Below are positions 1-6,594 of a stretch of DNA of 17,808 nt, piece after piece. Each line of letters opens with the position of its first letter. Position 1 is the first letter of the stretch. The stretch lies in the NCBI GenBank assembly GCA_012523535.1, contig JAAYII010000029.1:1-17808 (forward strand). Direction: 5' to 3'. Origin of the DNA: Peptococcaceae bacterium. Its GTDB lineage: Bacteria; Bacillota; Desulfitobacteriia; Desulfitobacteriales; Syntrophobotulaceae. The translations under genes were made by a program, and so were the position numbers. The notes under the pieces were generated by a model. That model saw only the letters and a program-made list of their open reading frames with translations, did not search any database and was not told the origin of the DNA.

Positions 1-1162
1 GGCATCAGGTTTGGAAAATGCCGTTGGCCTTTTAAAAGAAGAAATGCGCCGACTTAATTCTTTGATTATGGAAGTTGCCGACAAGACTCGAGTCCCGGCA
101 GGCGGAGCCCTTGCCGTTGACCGGCATGAGTTTTCCGGGGAAATTACTGAAAAGATATCTTCTCATCCCATGATTACCGTTATTAGAAAAGAAGTAACCA
201 GAATTGAGCTTGAAGAAAATGTGATTGTTGCCTCAGGTCCTTTAACTTCTGATTCCCTGGCGGAAGAAATCCTTAAATTAACCGGAGAAGATGCCCTCTC
301 TTTTTATGATGCAGCTGCGCCTATTGTGGAGTTGGAATCGGTCAATTTGGAAAAAGCTTTTTGGGCTTCCCGCTATAATAAAGGTGATGCTGATTATCTT
401 AATTGTCCTTTAACCGAGGAAGAATACAAGAGATTCTATGATGCTTTGCTGGGGGCTGAAACGGCTGAAGTAAAAGGATTCGAGGAAAAACTTATTTTTG
501 AAGGTTGTATGCCTATTGAAACAATGGCTCGAAGGGGTTATATGACTTTGGCCTTTGGACCTTTAAAGCCGGTGGGAATTGTTGATCCGCGTACTGGAAA
601 AACTCCCTTTGCCGTGGTGCAGCTGCGCAAGGAAAATATTGCCGGTACCCTTCTCAACCTGGTCGGTTTTCAAACCCGTCTCAAGTGGGGAGAGCAAAAA
701 AGGGTGTTTCGACTGATCCCCGGACTGGAAAGGGCGGAATTTGTACGTTACGGCGTTATGCATAAGAATATATTCCTTAATGCTCCCAAAGTTTTGCAAG
801 CTGATTTCAGTTTGCGGAAGAAAGGCAATATTTTCTTTGCAGGTCAAATCACCGGAGTCGAGGGTTACTTGGAATCTGCAGCAAGCGGCCTTATAGCCGC
901 CATTAATTTATCACGGCGCCTTAACGGACAGGATACTCTTGTGTTTCCTGAAGAAACGGCTTTGGGAGGATTGGCCCGTCATATAGCCGGGTCTCCAAGT
1001 ATAGATTTTCAGCCGATGAACATCAATTTTGGATTAATAAGCCCTTTACCTTGGAAAGTGAGAGGTAAAAGGAAAAAAAATTTGCAAATCTCCGAAAGAG
1101 CTTTAAGAGTTTTGGAAGATTTTATTGTTCAAAACGGCTTGCGGCCGTCTAATGCCTATTAG
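1..1162 (+). CDS. trmFO: TrmFO, folate/FAD-dependent tRNA (uracil-54-C5) methyltransferase (5' end cut off by window)
   Basis: This enzyme transfers a methylene group from 5,10-methylene-THF, using reduced FAD, to make m5U54 in the T-loop of tRNA in the cytoplasm. The reading frame is open from base 2 (Ala-Ser-Gly-Leu-Glu-Asn), so the TTG at 11 is an internal Leu and not a start. About 385 residues are present out of a usual ~435; the N-terminal FAD GxGxxG segment lies upstream. Visible family motifs are GGALAVDRHEFS, then FEGCMPIETMARRG with the Cys at bases 506-508 that matches the catalytic Cys226 of the Bacillus enzyme, and the FAD-domain segment GQITGVEGYLESAASG near the C-terminus. It is followed by xerC, as in Bacillus (gid-codV). 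Identification is secure; only the start is missing. Confidence 0.96.
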   Translation, partial: ASGLENAVGLLKEEMRRLNSLIMEVADKTRVPAGGALAVDRHEFSGEITEKISSHPMITVIRKEVTRIELEENVIVASGPLTSDSLAEEILKLTGEDALSFYDAAAPIVELESVNLEKAFWASRYNKGDADYLNCPLTEEEYKRFYDALLGAETAEVKGFEEKLIFEGCMPIETMARRGYMTLAFGPLKPVGIVDPRTGKTPFAVVQLRKENIAGTLLNLVGFQTRLKWGEQKRVFRLIPGLERAEFVRYGVMHKNIFLNAPKVLQADFSLRKKGNIFFAGQITGVEGYLESAASGLIAAINLSRRLNGQDTLVFPEETALGGLARHIAGSPSIDFQPMNINFGLISPLPWKVRGKRKKNLQISERALRVLEDFIVQNGLRPSNAY

Positions 1163-1230
1163 GTATAGAGAGAATGGCTGTTTGATTTTTTCTTTAATCC
1201 GGCAGCCGTTTGGGTCTTGGAGGTGAGATT

Positions 1231-2127
1231 ATGTTGGCTGACAGAGCTTTGGATTCTTTTAATTCCTCCTTGTTAGCCAAAAATTTGTCCGAACTGACAG
1301 TTACCGCTTACCAGACAGACCTTTTGCAATTTATTAGTTTTGCGGCCCATGAATTGGGAGTTGAAATTGAAAACCTTGATGTCAAAATGATCGATAAATA
1401 TATTGTCCGCAACTATTTAAGTTGGATGACGGATAACAATTTAAGCCGCAAGAGCATAGCTCGCAAACTGGCTTCTCTGCGTTCTTTCTTCCGTTTTTTG
1501 TGCCAAGAGGGTATTATTAATCAAAGTCCCGTGCAGAAACTGGTTTCTCCAAAAACGGGCCGAACCCTTCCTCGCTTTTTATTTAAAGAACACCTGGATA
1601 AACTCTTGCAGGCCATTGATACAAGCACCAAAATCGGAATTCGAGACCAGGTAATAGTCGAACTCCTCTATGGCTCCGGGTTAAGGGTTAGCGAACTGGT
1701 TAATATCGATATTGAGGATCTGGACTTGGAAAACGGGTTAGTCAGGATATACGGCAAAGGCCGAAAGGAAAGAATTGTACCTCTGACTGACTATGCCTGC
1801 CAGGCTGTAAAGAAATACCTGGAGATCAGAGACGATTCAGAACAAGCTCTGCTTTTGAATTATAAAAACACGCGCCTGTCTGTACGCTCGGTCCGTCGCA
1901 TATTGGACAAATTGGAGAAAAAGGCCAATCTACACCAGCATATTTATCCACACATGCTGAGGCATACTTTTGCCACCCACCTTTTGGACGGCGGAGCAGA
2001 TTTAAGAACTGTTCAGGAATTGTTAGGCCATAAAAAATTGTCTTCTACTCAAATTTATACTCATTTGACTCGGGCCAAACTACGCGATGTCTATATGAAT
2101 TCCCATCCGAGGGCGAAAAGAAAATGA
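1231..2127 (+). CDS. xerC: Tyrosine recombinase XerC (CodV)
   Basis: This is a site-specific recombinase that, with XerD, resolves chromosome dimers at dif near the division septum. The start is ATG 1231, which has GGAGGTGAG 3 bases upstream; a TTG at 1210 in the same frame lacks such a site. The product is 298 residues, the normal size. The N-terminal SAM-like core-binding domain spans about residues 1-95. The catalytic domain has the full set: Arg152 (SGLRVSEL), Lys176 (GKGRKER), His241 and Arg244 (HMLRHTFATH), His267 (LLGHKKL) and Tyr276 (TQIYTHL). These positions are within one residue of those in E. coli XerC. The location between trmFO and hslV supports XerC rather than XerD or a phage integrase. 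A weak 8-bp inverted repeat (1173-1180 with 1203-1210) lies just upstream, without a T-run. Confidence 0.95.
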   Translation: MLADRALDSFNSSLLAKNLSELTVTAYQTDLLQFISFAAHELGVEIENLDVKMIDKYIVRNYLSWMTDNNLSRKSIARKLASLRSFFRFLCQEGIINQSPVQKLVSPKTGRTLPRFLFKEHLDKLLQAIDTSTKIGIRDQVIVELLYGSGLRVSELVNIDIEDLDLENGLVRIYGKGRKERIVPLTDYACQAVKKYLEIRDDSEQALLLNYKNTRLSVRSVRRILDKLEKKANLHQHIYPHMLRHTFATHLLDGGADLRTVQELLGHKKLSSTQIYTHLTRAKLRDVYMNSHPRAKRK

Positions 2128-2169
2128 AATTAGCAAAAAATTCAAGAAAATATTATTTTATGTATTGTA

Positions 2170-2198
2170 TTGTCAGAAAGTATGCTTAACTCTAATAT
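2170..2198 (+). promoter_or_regulatory. Candidate sigma-A promoter for hslV-hslU
   Basis: TTGTCA at 2170-2175 (5 of 6 to TTGACA) lies 17 bases before TAATAT at 2193-2198 (4 of 6 to TATAAT). The predicted start is near 2205, about 75 bases before hslV. The gap 2128-2278 is otherwise very AT-rich, so chance matches are possible. An alternative -10, TATTAT at 2196-2201, has a 20-base spacer. Confidence 0.45.
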
Positions 2199-2213
2199 TA
2201 TATTTAGGAATTT

Positions 2214-2241
2214 CGAGTATATTTAAGCGAGTATAGTTAAG
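2214..2241 (+). repeat. Tandem 14-bp direct repeat upstream of hslV
   Basis: CGAGTATATTTAAG (2214-2227) is followed directly by CGAGTATAGTTAAG (2228-2241), identical at 13 of 14 positions. TTTAAGC then recurs at 2242-2248, 20 bases after its first copy at 2222-2228. The inverted form GCTTAAC occurs at 2184-2190, inside the spacer of the candidate promoter. The arrangement resembles a repeated operator or a small RNA element in the 5' leader of hslV. No known factor was recognised. Confidence 0.7.
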
Positions 2242-2278
2242 TTTAAGCAAATATATTCAATTTATTAAGGAGGATATT

Positions 2279-2821
2279 ATGTTTCATGCCACAACGATAA
2301 TTGCCGTAAAAAAGGGCAGGCAGGTTGCTATGGCCGGTGACGGTCAGGTAACAATGGGACAGGCTACTATTATGAAACATGGAGCGCGCAAAGTGCGCAG
2401 ATTATACCAAGATAAAGTGTTGGCCGGATTTGCCGGTTCAGTGGCTGACGCCTTTACTCTTTTTGAAAAGTTTGAAGGGAAACTGGAAGAATTTCACGGC
2501 AATTTGCAAAGGGCCGCGGTAGAGTTGGCCAAAATATGGCGAACGGATAAGATGCTGAGAAATCTTGAGGCTTTGCTCTTGGTTGCCGATAATAATACTA
2601 TTTTGCTCATTTCCGGTTCGGGGGAAGTAATTGAACCGGATGACGGAATCGCTGCTATTGGTTCAGGGGGCAATTACGCTTTGGCCGCTGCTAGGGCTTT
2701 AGTTAACCATACCGATATGGGAGCAGGTGAAATAGTTAGAGAAGCAATGAAAATAGCGGCTTCAATTTGCGTTTACACAAACGAAAATATAATTGTGGAA
2801 GAATTGGGGGATGTGGATTAA
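2279..2821 (+). CDS. hslV: HslV (ClpQ), peptidase subunit of the HslUV protease
   Basis: HslV forms the double-hexamer proteolytic chamber of the ATP-dependent HslUV protease in the cytoplasm and degrades misfolded and some regulatory proteins. The product is 180 residues, close to the 176 of E. coli. The start ATG 2279 has AAGGAGG five bases upstream. The N-terminus is MFHATTI: Thr5 aligns with the N-terminal nucleophile Thr1 of the E. coli enzyme, so four residues must be removed. GDGQVTMG (20-27) and the active-site Lys38 (RKVRRLY) are present, as is the C-terminal IGSGG and IYTNE region. The TAA stop shares its last A with the ATG of hslU, which implies translational coupling and balanced subunit production. 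Confidence 0.96.
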   Translation: MFHATTIIAVKKGRQVAMAGDGQVTMGQATIMKHGARKVRRLYQDKVLAGFAGSVADAFTLFEKFEGKLEEFHGNLQRAAVELAKIWRTDKMLRNLEALLLVADNNTILLISGSGEVIEPDDGIAAIGSGGNYALAAARALVNHTDMGAGEIVREAMKIAASICVYTNENIIVEELGDVD

Positions 2822-4203
2822 TGGAACAACTAACACCGAGAGAAATAGTTGCCGAATTGGATAAATATATAATCGGACAACGTGAAGCAAAGAGAGCGGT
2901 TGCCATTGCTTTACGTAATCGTTACAGAAGGTCGCTTTTACCGCCAGCTTTGCAAGAGGATGTCTTGCCGAAAAATATTTTAATGATTGGACCGACCGGT
3001 GTGGGAAAAACTGAAATTGCCAGACGCCTGGCTAAGCTTGTGCGGGCTCCCTTTACAAAAGTTGAGGCTACAAAGTTTACTGAAGTCGGTTATGTGGGTC
3101 GGGACGTTGAATCAATTATCCGTGATCTCACTGAAATTTCAATTCGCATGGTTAAAGCGGAAAAGATGAAAGAAGTAGAAAAACAGGCCGAGAAGAATGC
3201 GGAAAAACGGCTTTTGGCCTTGCTTGTCCCCGACAAGAAGAAGGAGCCAAGCAGTGTCAATCCTTTCCAATATTTTTTTAATCAGGATGGTCAAAAAGAA
3301 AAAGAAGTTCCGGTTTCTCCCGAAGTGGAAAGGGATCGCGCTTTTATCCTGGAAAAATTGCAGAGAGGAGAATTGGAAGATCATCAATTGGAGATAGAAA
3401 TAGAAGAAAACCCGCCTTATCTCGATATGTTAGGTGCCACAGGTATTGAATTAGGGTTTAACATTCAGGACATGGTGGCCGGTATGTTCCCCAAAAAGCG
3501 GAAAAAACGCAGGGTTACGGTTAAAGAGGCGAGGCGTATTCTTACCCAGGAAGAAGCCCAGAATTTGATCGATCATGACGAAGCCGTCCAGGAAGGAATT
3601 CGTCGAGCCGAGCAGGAAGGTATTGTTTTTATTGATGAGATAGATAAAATTGCCAGCAAGGACTCAAGCTCCGGTCCCGATGTTTCCAGGGGCGGAGTAC
3701 AGAGAGATATTCTCCCCTTGGTCGAGGGATCGACTGTTATCACCAAATACGGTCCGGTCAAGACAGACCATATTTTATTTATTGCCGCCGGTGCCTTTCA
3801 TGTTTCCAAACCCTCAGATCTTATTCCGGAGCTCCAGGGTAGGTTCCCTATCCGAGTTGAACTTGAATCCTTGAGTGTAGCCGATTTTCAAAGAATTCTT
3901 ACTGAACCGAAATCTTCCTTGATAAAACAATATTGTGCCTTGCTTGCAACAGAAGGTATAATTGTCAATTTTTCTGATAATGCTATTGAAGAAATTGCAA
4001 AAATAGCTTATGAAGTAAACTCTTTTACCGAAAATATTGGAGCCAGAAGGCTTCATACCATAGTGGAAAAAGTATTGGAAGAGCTTTCCTTTGAAGCCTC
4101 GGAACTTCCTGAAGGATATGAAATTACTATCAATCGCGAATATGTGCAACAAAGGTTAGGAAATGTAGTAAAAAATCAAGATTTGTCAAAATATATACTT
4201 TAA
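2821..4203 (+). CDS. hslU: HslU (ClpY), AAA+ ATPase unfoldase subunit of the HslUV protease
   Basis: HslU is a hexameric AAA+ unfoldase that recognises, unfolds and threads substrates into HslV. The start is ATG 2821, overlapping the hslV stop as TAATG; this gives 460 residues. A longer open frame from 2767 runs inside hslV and is not needed. Motifs: Walker A GPTGVGKT at 57-64, pore loop GYVG at 90-93, then the I-domain (roughly 110-240, charged, with Lys/Glu-rich helices), Walker B IVFIDE at 268-273, and sensor and C-terminal domains ending in DLSKYIL, the tail that docks into HslV to activate it. The stop TAA 4201-4203 lies inside the candidate -35 of the codY promoter, so codY may be both co-transcribed and separately transcribed. 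Confidence 0.97.
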   Translation: MEQLTPREIVAELDKYIIGQREAKRAVAIALRNRYRRSLLPPALQEDVLPKNILMIGPTGVGKTEIARRLAKLVRAPFTKVEATKFTEVGYVGRDVESIIRDLTEISIRMVKAEKMKEVEKQAEKNAEKRLLALLVPDKKKEPSSVNPFQYFFNQDGQKEKEVPVSPEVERDRAFILEKLQRGELEDHQLEIEIEENPPYLDMLGATGIELGFNIQDMVAGMFPKKRKKRRVTVKEARRILTQEEAQNLIDHDEAVQEGIRRAEQEGIVFIDEIDKIASKDSSSGPDVSRGGVQRDILPLVEGSTVITKYGPVKTDHILFIAAGAFHVSKPSDLIPELQGRFPIRVELESLSVADFQRILTEPKSSLIKQYCALLATEGIIVNFSDNAIEEIAKIAYEVNSFTENIGARRLHTIVEKVLEELSFEASELPEGYEITINREYVQQRLGNVVKNQDLSKYIL

Positions 4204-4227
4204 ATTTTCAAACTATTTATATATAAT
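4199..4227 (+). promoter_or_regulatory. Candidate codY promoter with a CodY-box-like spacer
   Basis: TTTAAA at 4199-4204 (4 of 6) and a perfect TATAAT at 4222-4227 are 17 bases apart. A second perfect TATAAT overlaps at 4227-4232. Bases 4203-4217 (AATTTTCAAACTATT) match the published CodY consensus AATTTTCWGAAAATT at 12 of 15 positions and sit between -35 and -10. This suggests that CodY represses its own gene. The region is AT-rich, so the match needs testing. Confidence 0.5.
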
Positions 4228-4278
4228 ATAATTTATATTTCTTATCTATTTGCAGTACTTACATTTGAGGAGGCAGTT

Positions 4279-5070
4279 ATGGAAACATTGCTCGAAAAAA
4301 CAAGAGCGATCAGCAAGTTGATTCAAAGGGCTGCCGGTAGGCCGATAGACTTTGAGGAGATGGCTAAAGTTTTAAGTGAGAAGATCACTTCCAATTGCTA
4401 TATTATTGGCCGCAGAGGAAAAATTCTTGCTTACTGGTTTATGGACAATTTTCATTGTGATGAAATGGAAAAGATCGTAATGCATGCTGAGCGCTTCCCA
4501 GAAACTTACAATCAGAATTTGATGAAAATTACTACCACTCAAGCCAATACTACCCAGGTAGAGAATGACTGCATTTTTAATAAAAACAAAAAATGCGGTT
4601 TGAGTAACAAAATTACAACCATTGTTCCCATTATGGGCGGCGGAGAAAGAGTAGGCACATTGGTGCTAGCCAAATTCAATAAAGAGTTTACCCCTGGAGA
4701 TTTAATATTGGCTGAGTACGGAGCAACGGTAATTGGTATGGAAATCCTCAGAGTCAAAGCCGAGCAAGCGGAAACCGAAGCCCGGAAAAAGGCCGCTGTT
4801 CAAATTGCCGTAGGAACCCTTTCCTACTCCGAACTGGAAGCAGTGGAGCATATTTTTGCTGAACTTGGTGCTAACGAAGGTTTACTGGTAGCCAGCAAGA
4901 TTGCCGACAGGGTTGGCATAACACGTTCGGTAATTGTCAATGCCCTGCGTAAGTTTGAATCGGCAGGAGTGATTGAATCAAAGTCCTTGGGTATGAAGGG
5001 AACTTATATCCGGGTTTTAAACGATTATCTTTTGGATGAAATCGAAAAGTATGCCAACCGCCATCAATAA
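4279..5070 (+). CDS. codY: CodY, GTP/branched-chain amino acid-responsive global regulator
   Basis: CodY is the dimeric DNA-binding regulator of low-GC Gram-positive bacteria that represses amino acid uptake and biosynthesis and other stationary-phase genes when nutrients are plentiful. The product is 263 residues (259 in Bacillus subtilis); the start ATG 4279 has GAGGAGG upstream. The N-terminal GAF-type effector domain covers about 1-155 (METLLEKTRAIS, then TTIVPIMGGGERVGTL). A linker helix follows, then the winged HTH with the near-invariant recognition segment from Ala205 (ASKIADRVGITRSVIVNALR) and SLGMKGTYIRVLN. The effector loop differs from Bacillus: Glu62 aligns with Arg61, and CIFNKNKKC (98-106) replaces the loop containing Phe98 and Val100. 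Its position after hslU matches Bacillus, but the flagellar genes that follow codY there are absent. Confidence 0.95.
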   Translation: METLLEKTRAISKLIQRAAGRPIDFEEMAKVLSEKITSNCYIIGRRGKILAYWFMDNFHCDEMEKIVMHAERFPETYNQNLMKITTTQANTTQVENDCIFNKNKKCGLSNKITTIVPIMGGGERVGTLVLAKFNKEFTPGDLILAEYGATVIGMEILRVKAEQAETEARKKAAVQIAVGTLSYSELEAVEHIFAELGANEGLLVASKIADRVGITRSVIVNALRKFESAGVIESKSLGMKGTYIRVLNDYLLDEIEKYANRHQ

Positions 5071-5101
5071 AAAGTGAATAATAAGAGGTGAATAATATGG
5101 G

Positions 5102-5566
5102 GTGAATATTACGGATAGTCATGAATACTATTACCGGATGAAACCATTGGTAATTCCCGGATTAGTTTATCTAATTCTCTATCCGCTACTTGTCGGATGT
5201 GCAAGTTACTTTTTAGACTTGCCTGAGTTTTACCTTTTCCTTCTATCAGGTATTTATCTTTGTTCAGCCCTAATTATTCTCCTTATCTGGCTAACGGCCA
5301 AAACGAAAAGAATTATAGTTGACCAAAGCGTAATTATATTTAGCTCTTTGTTTGGGAAAACAATAATCGAACCCAAAGATATTAAAAAGGCTTCCTTTGC
5401 CTGGACTAAACACAACGATGAAATTGTTTTGCTTAAAACAAGGAAGAAGAATTATTATTTGTCGGACTTGTATTTCCCTTTTAATGAATTGCTGACCGAT
5501 TTGGAAGAAATAATAACAACTTATAATATACGTTCCAACCTTAACAGCCATTATGGGTTGAATTAA
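5102..5566 (+). CDS. Two-TM membrane protein with a PH-like cytoplasmic tail, function unknown
   Basis: I do not recognise this 154-residue protein as a named family. Two hydrophobic segments are visible, about residues 15-38 and 41-65, joined by a short turn, so both ends are likely on the same side of the membrane. The remaining ~85 residues alternate like a beta-rich fold ending in an amphipathic helix (KRIIVDQSVIIFSSLFGKT, then EPKDIKKASF, then LLTDLEEIITTYN). This pattern is reminiscent of bacterial PH (DUF304-like) domains; that is an inference. The start is GTG 5102, the only start codon downstream of an in-frame stop at 5093. The Shine-Dalgarno AGAGGTG (5084-5090) is 11 bases away, which is long, and is better spaced for ATG 5097, whose frame closes at the third codon. 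A start at Met13 (5138) would keep both TM segments. Confidence 0.7.
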   Translation: MNITDSHEYYYRMKPLVIPGLVYLILYPLLVGCASYFLDLPEFYLFLLSGIYLCSALIILLIWLTAKTKRIIVDQSVIIFSSLFGKTIIEPKDIKKASFAWTKHNDEIVLLKTRKKNYYLSDLYFPFNELLTDLEEIITTYNIRSNLNSHYGLN

Positions 5567-5588
5567 TTCGAATTTTTGTAGAGTTTTG

Positions 5589-5617
5589 TTGCATTCAGCG
5601 CAATGGTATGGTATTCT
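5589..5617 (+). promoter_or_regulatory. rpsB: Candidate extended -10 promoter for rpsB-tsf-pyrH-frr
   Basis: TTGCAT at 5589-5594 (4 of 6), a 17-base spacer, and TATTCT at 5612-5617 (4 of 6) preceded by TG at 5609-5610, which is the extended -10 TGn element. The predicted transcription start near 5624 falls at the 5' base of the structured leader, which supports the call. Confidence 0.5.
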
Positions 5618-5621
5618 ATTC

Positions 5622-5738
5622 GCGGTGTAAATTTTGAATACACACGCAAAGGGACCTAAAGCACCACGTCCTTGTCTTTGACAAGGGGTGCTGGGGATGA
5701 AATTTGCGGAGGGAAAAACAAATCTGAGAGAGGAGGTG
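5622..5738 (+). promoter_or_regulatory. rpsB: Structured rpsB mRNA leader (candidate cis-regulatory RNA)
   Basis: Three helices can be drawn. (1) GTGTA 5625-5629 pairs with TACAC 5639-5643, extendable with GCG 5622-5624 and CGC 5645-5647 across one bulged A. (2) A hairpin in which AGCACC 5660-5665 pairs with GGTGCT 5687-5692 and CCTTGTC 5670-5676 with GACAAGG 5680-5686, with a TTT loop and a four-base bulge (5666-5669) on the 5' side; all 13 pairs are Watson-Crick. (3) CGCAAA 5645-5650 pairs perfectly with TTTGCG 5703-5708 and encloses hairpin 2. Helix 3 competes with the lower part of helix 1. There is no T-run, so it is not a terminator. The rpsB ribosome binding site AGGAGGTG is at 5731-5738. 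Ribosomal protein S2 or another ligand may control translation here; the family is not identified. Confidence 0.6.
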
Positions 5739-5745
5739 TAACACA

Positions 5746-6495
5746 ATGGCTGTGATTTCCATGAAACAATTGCTGGAAGCCGGTGTACACTTCGGTCACC
5801 AAACACGCCGTTGGAACCCAAAAATGGCCCCCTATATTTTTACTGAAAGAAACGGTATTTATATTATCGACCTGCAGAAAACAGTAAAAAAAGTTGATGA
5901 AGCTTACAATTTTGTACGGGATTTGGCTTATAACGGCGGTATAGTGTTATTTGTGGGAACGAAGAAGCAAGCCCAAGAGTCGGTTAAAGAAGAAGCCGAA
6001 CGTTGTGGCATGTTTTATGTGAATGAACGCTGGCTGGGTGGCATGCTAACCAACTTCCAAACCATTCAAAAACGGGTTCAGAGACTCCATGAACTGGAGA
6101 AAATGGAGGCTGAAGGGGTTTTTGAAGTTCTTCCCAAAAAGGAAGTTGCCGCTCTTCGCCATGAAATGGGTAAATTGGAAAGATTTCTTGGCGGGATCAA
6201 AAACATGAACAGATTGCCTGACGCCTTGTTTGTTGTTGATCCCCGGAAAGAAAGAATCGCAGTAGCCGAAGCCAGAAGATTGAATATCCCAATAGTTGGA
6301 ATCGTTGATACCAACTGCGATCCAGATGAAATCGATGTTGTGATTCCGGCTAATGATGATGCCATCAGGGCAGTCAAGCTGCTGACTTCCAAAATAGCAG
6401 ATGCTATTATTGAGGGACAACAAGGCAGTATTGATAACGAAGAGGCTGAGGTTACGGAAAATATCCAGAATAATGAAGAAGAGGTTCAAGAATAA
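5746..6495 (+). CDS. rpsB: 30S ribosomal protein S2
   Basis: S2 binds the head-body junction on the solvent side of the 30S subunit and helps recruit S1 or mRNA. The product is 249 residues, which is usual for Firmicutes. The start ATG 5746 has AGGAGGTG seven bases upstream. The N-terminal signature (SMKQLLEAGVHFGHQTRRWNP) and the conserved segments IYIIDLQKT, FVGTKKQAQ, NERWLGGMLTN and VVDPRKERIAVAEARRLNIP are all present, followed by IVDTNCDPD. The C-terminal ~25 residues are acidic and low in complexity (from about residue 225), as often seen. It is the first gene of the rpsB-tsf-pyrH-frr cluster and carries its own promoter and leader, suggesting autogenous control. Confidence 0.98.
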   Translation: MAVISMKQLLEAGVHFGHQTRRWNPKMAPYIFTERNGIYIIDLQKTVKKVDEAYNFVRDLAYNGGIVLFVGTKKQAQESVKEEAERCGMFYVNERWLGGMLTNFQTIQKRVQRLHELEKMEAEGVFEVLPKKEVAALRHEMGKLERFLGGIKNMNRLPDALFVVDPRKERIAVAEARRLNIPIVGIVDTNCDPDEIDVVIPANDDAIRAVKLLTSKIADAIIEGQQGSIDNEEAEVTENIQNNEEEVQE

Positions 6496-6514
6496 AGGAC
6501 CATTGAGCGAGAAA

Positions 6515-6541
6515 AGGGTATGTCGTAGTCCGGCTTACCCT
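6515..6541 (+). other. Stem-loop between rpsB and tsf
   Basis: AGGGTA (6515-6520) pairs with TACCCT (6536-6541) around a 15-base loop. The T-run after it is broken (GTTCTTG), so it is at best a weak attenuator or processing site. The rpsB-tsf gap of 99 bases contains nothing else I recognise apart from the tsf ribosome binding site. Confidence 0.4.
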
Positions 6542-6594
6542 GTTCTTGTATTTAGGTTGTTTGGCTTGAGGTTTAAGTAGGGAGGTTATTGATT

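Noticed and set aside
1173..1210. Hairpin between trmFO and xerC (AATGGCTG with CAGCCGTT)
   Set aside because: Eight pairs including one G-T, a 22-base loop and no T-run. Too weak to call a terminator or regulator.
2137..2152. CodY-box-like sequence after xerC (near TTCAAGAAAAT)
   Set aside because: The best alignment has four mismatches in 15 in very AT-rich DNA and is not placed over the candidate promoter.
2767..2820. Longer hslU (18 extra codons), and similarly upstream in-frame starts at 1210 (xerC), 6589 (tsf) and 7262 (pyrH)
   Set aside because: In each case a better ribosome binding site and family N-terminus support the downstream ATG; the extensions overlap the previous gene, its terminator or the ribosome binding site itself.
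5640..5710. c-di-GMP-I (GEMM) riboswitch in the rpsB leader
   Set aside because: Only the ACGCAAAG and CCTAAA elements match. The GNRA tetraloop hairpin and its receptor are not visible, and the closing helix is different, so I list it as an unassigned leader instead.
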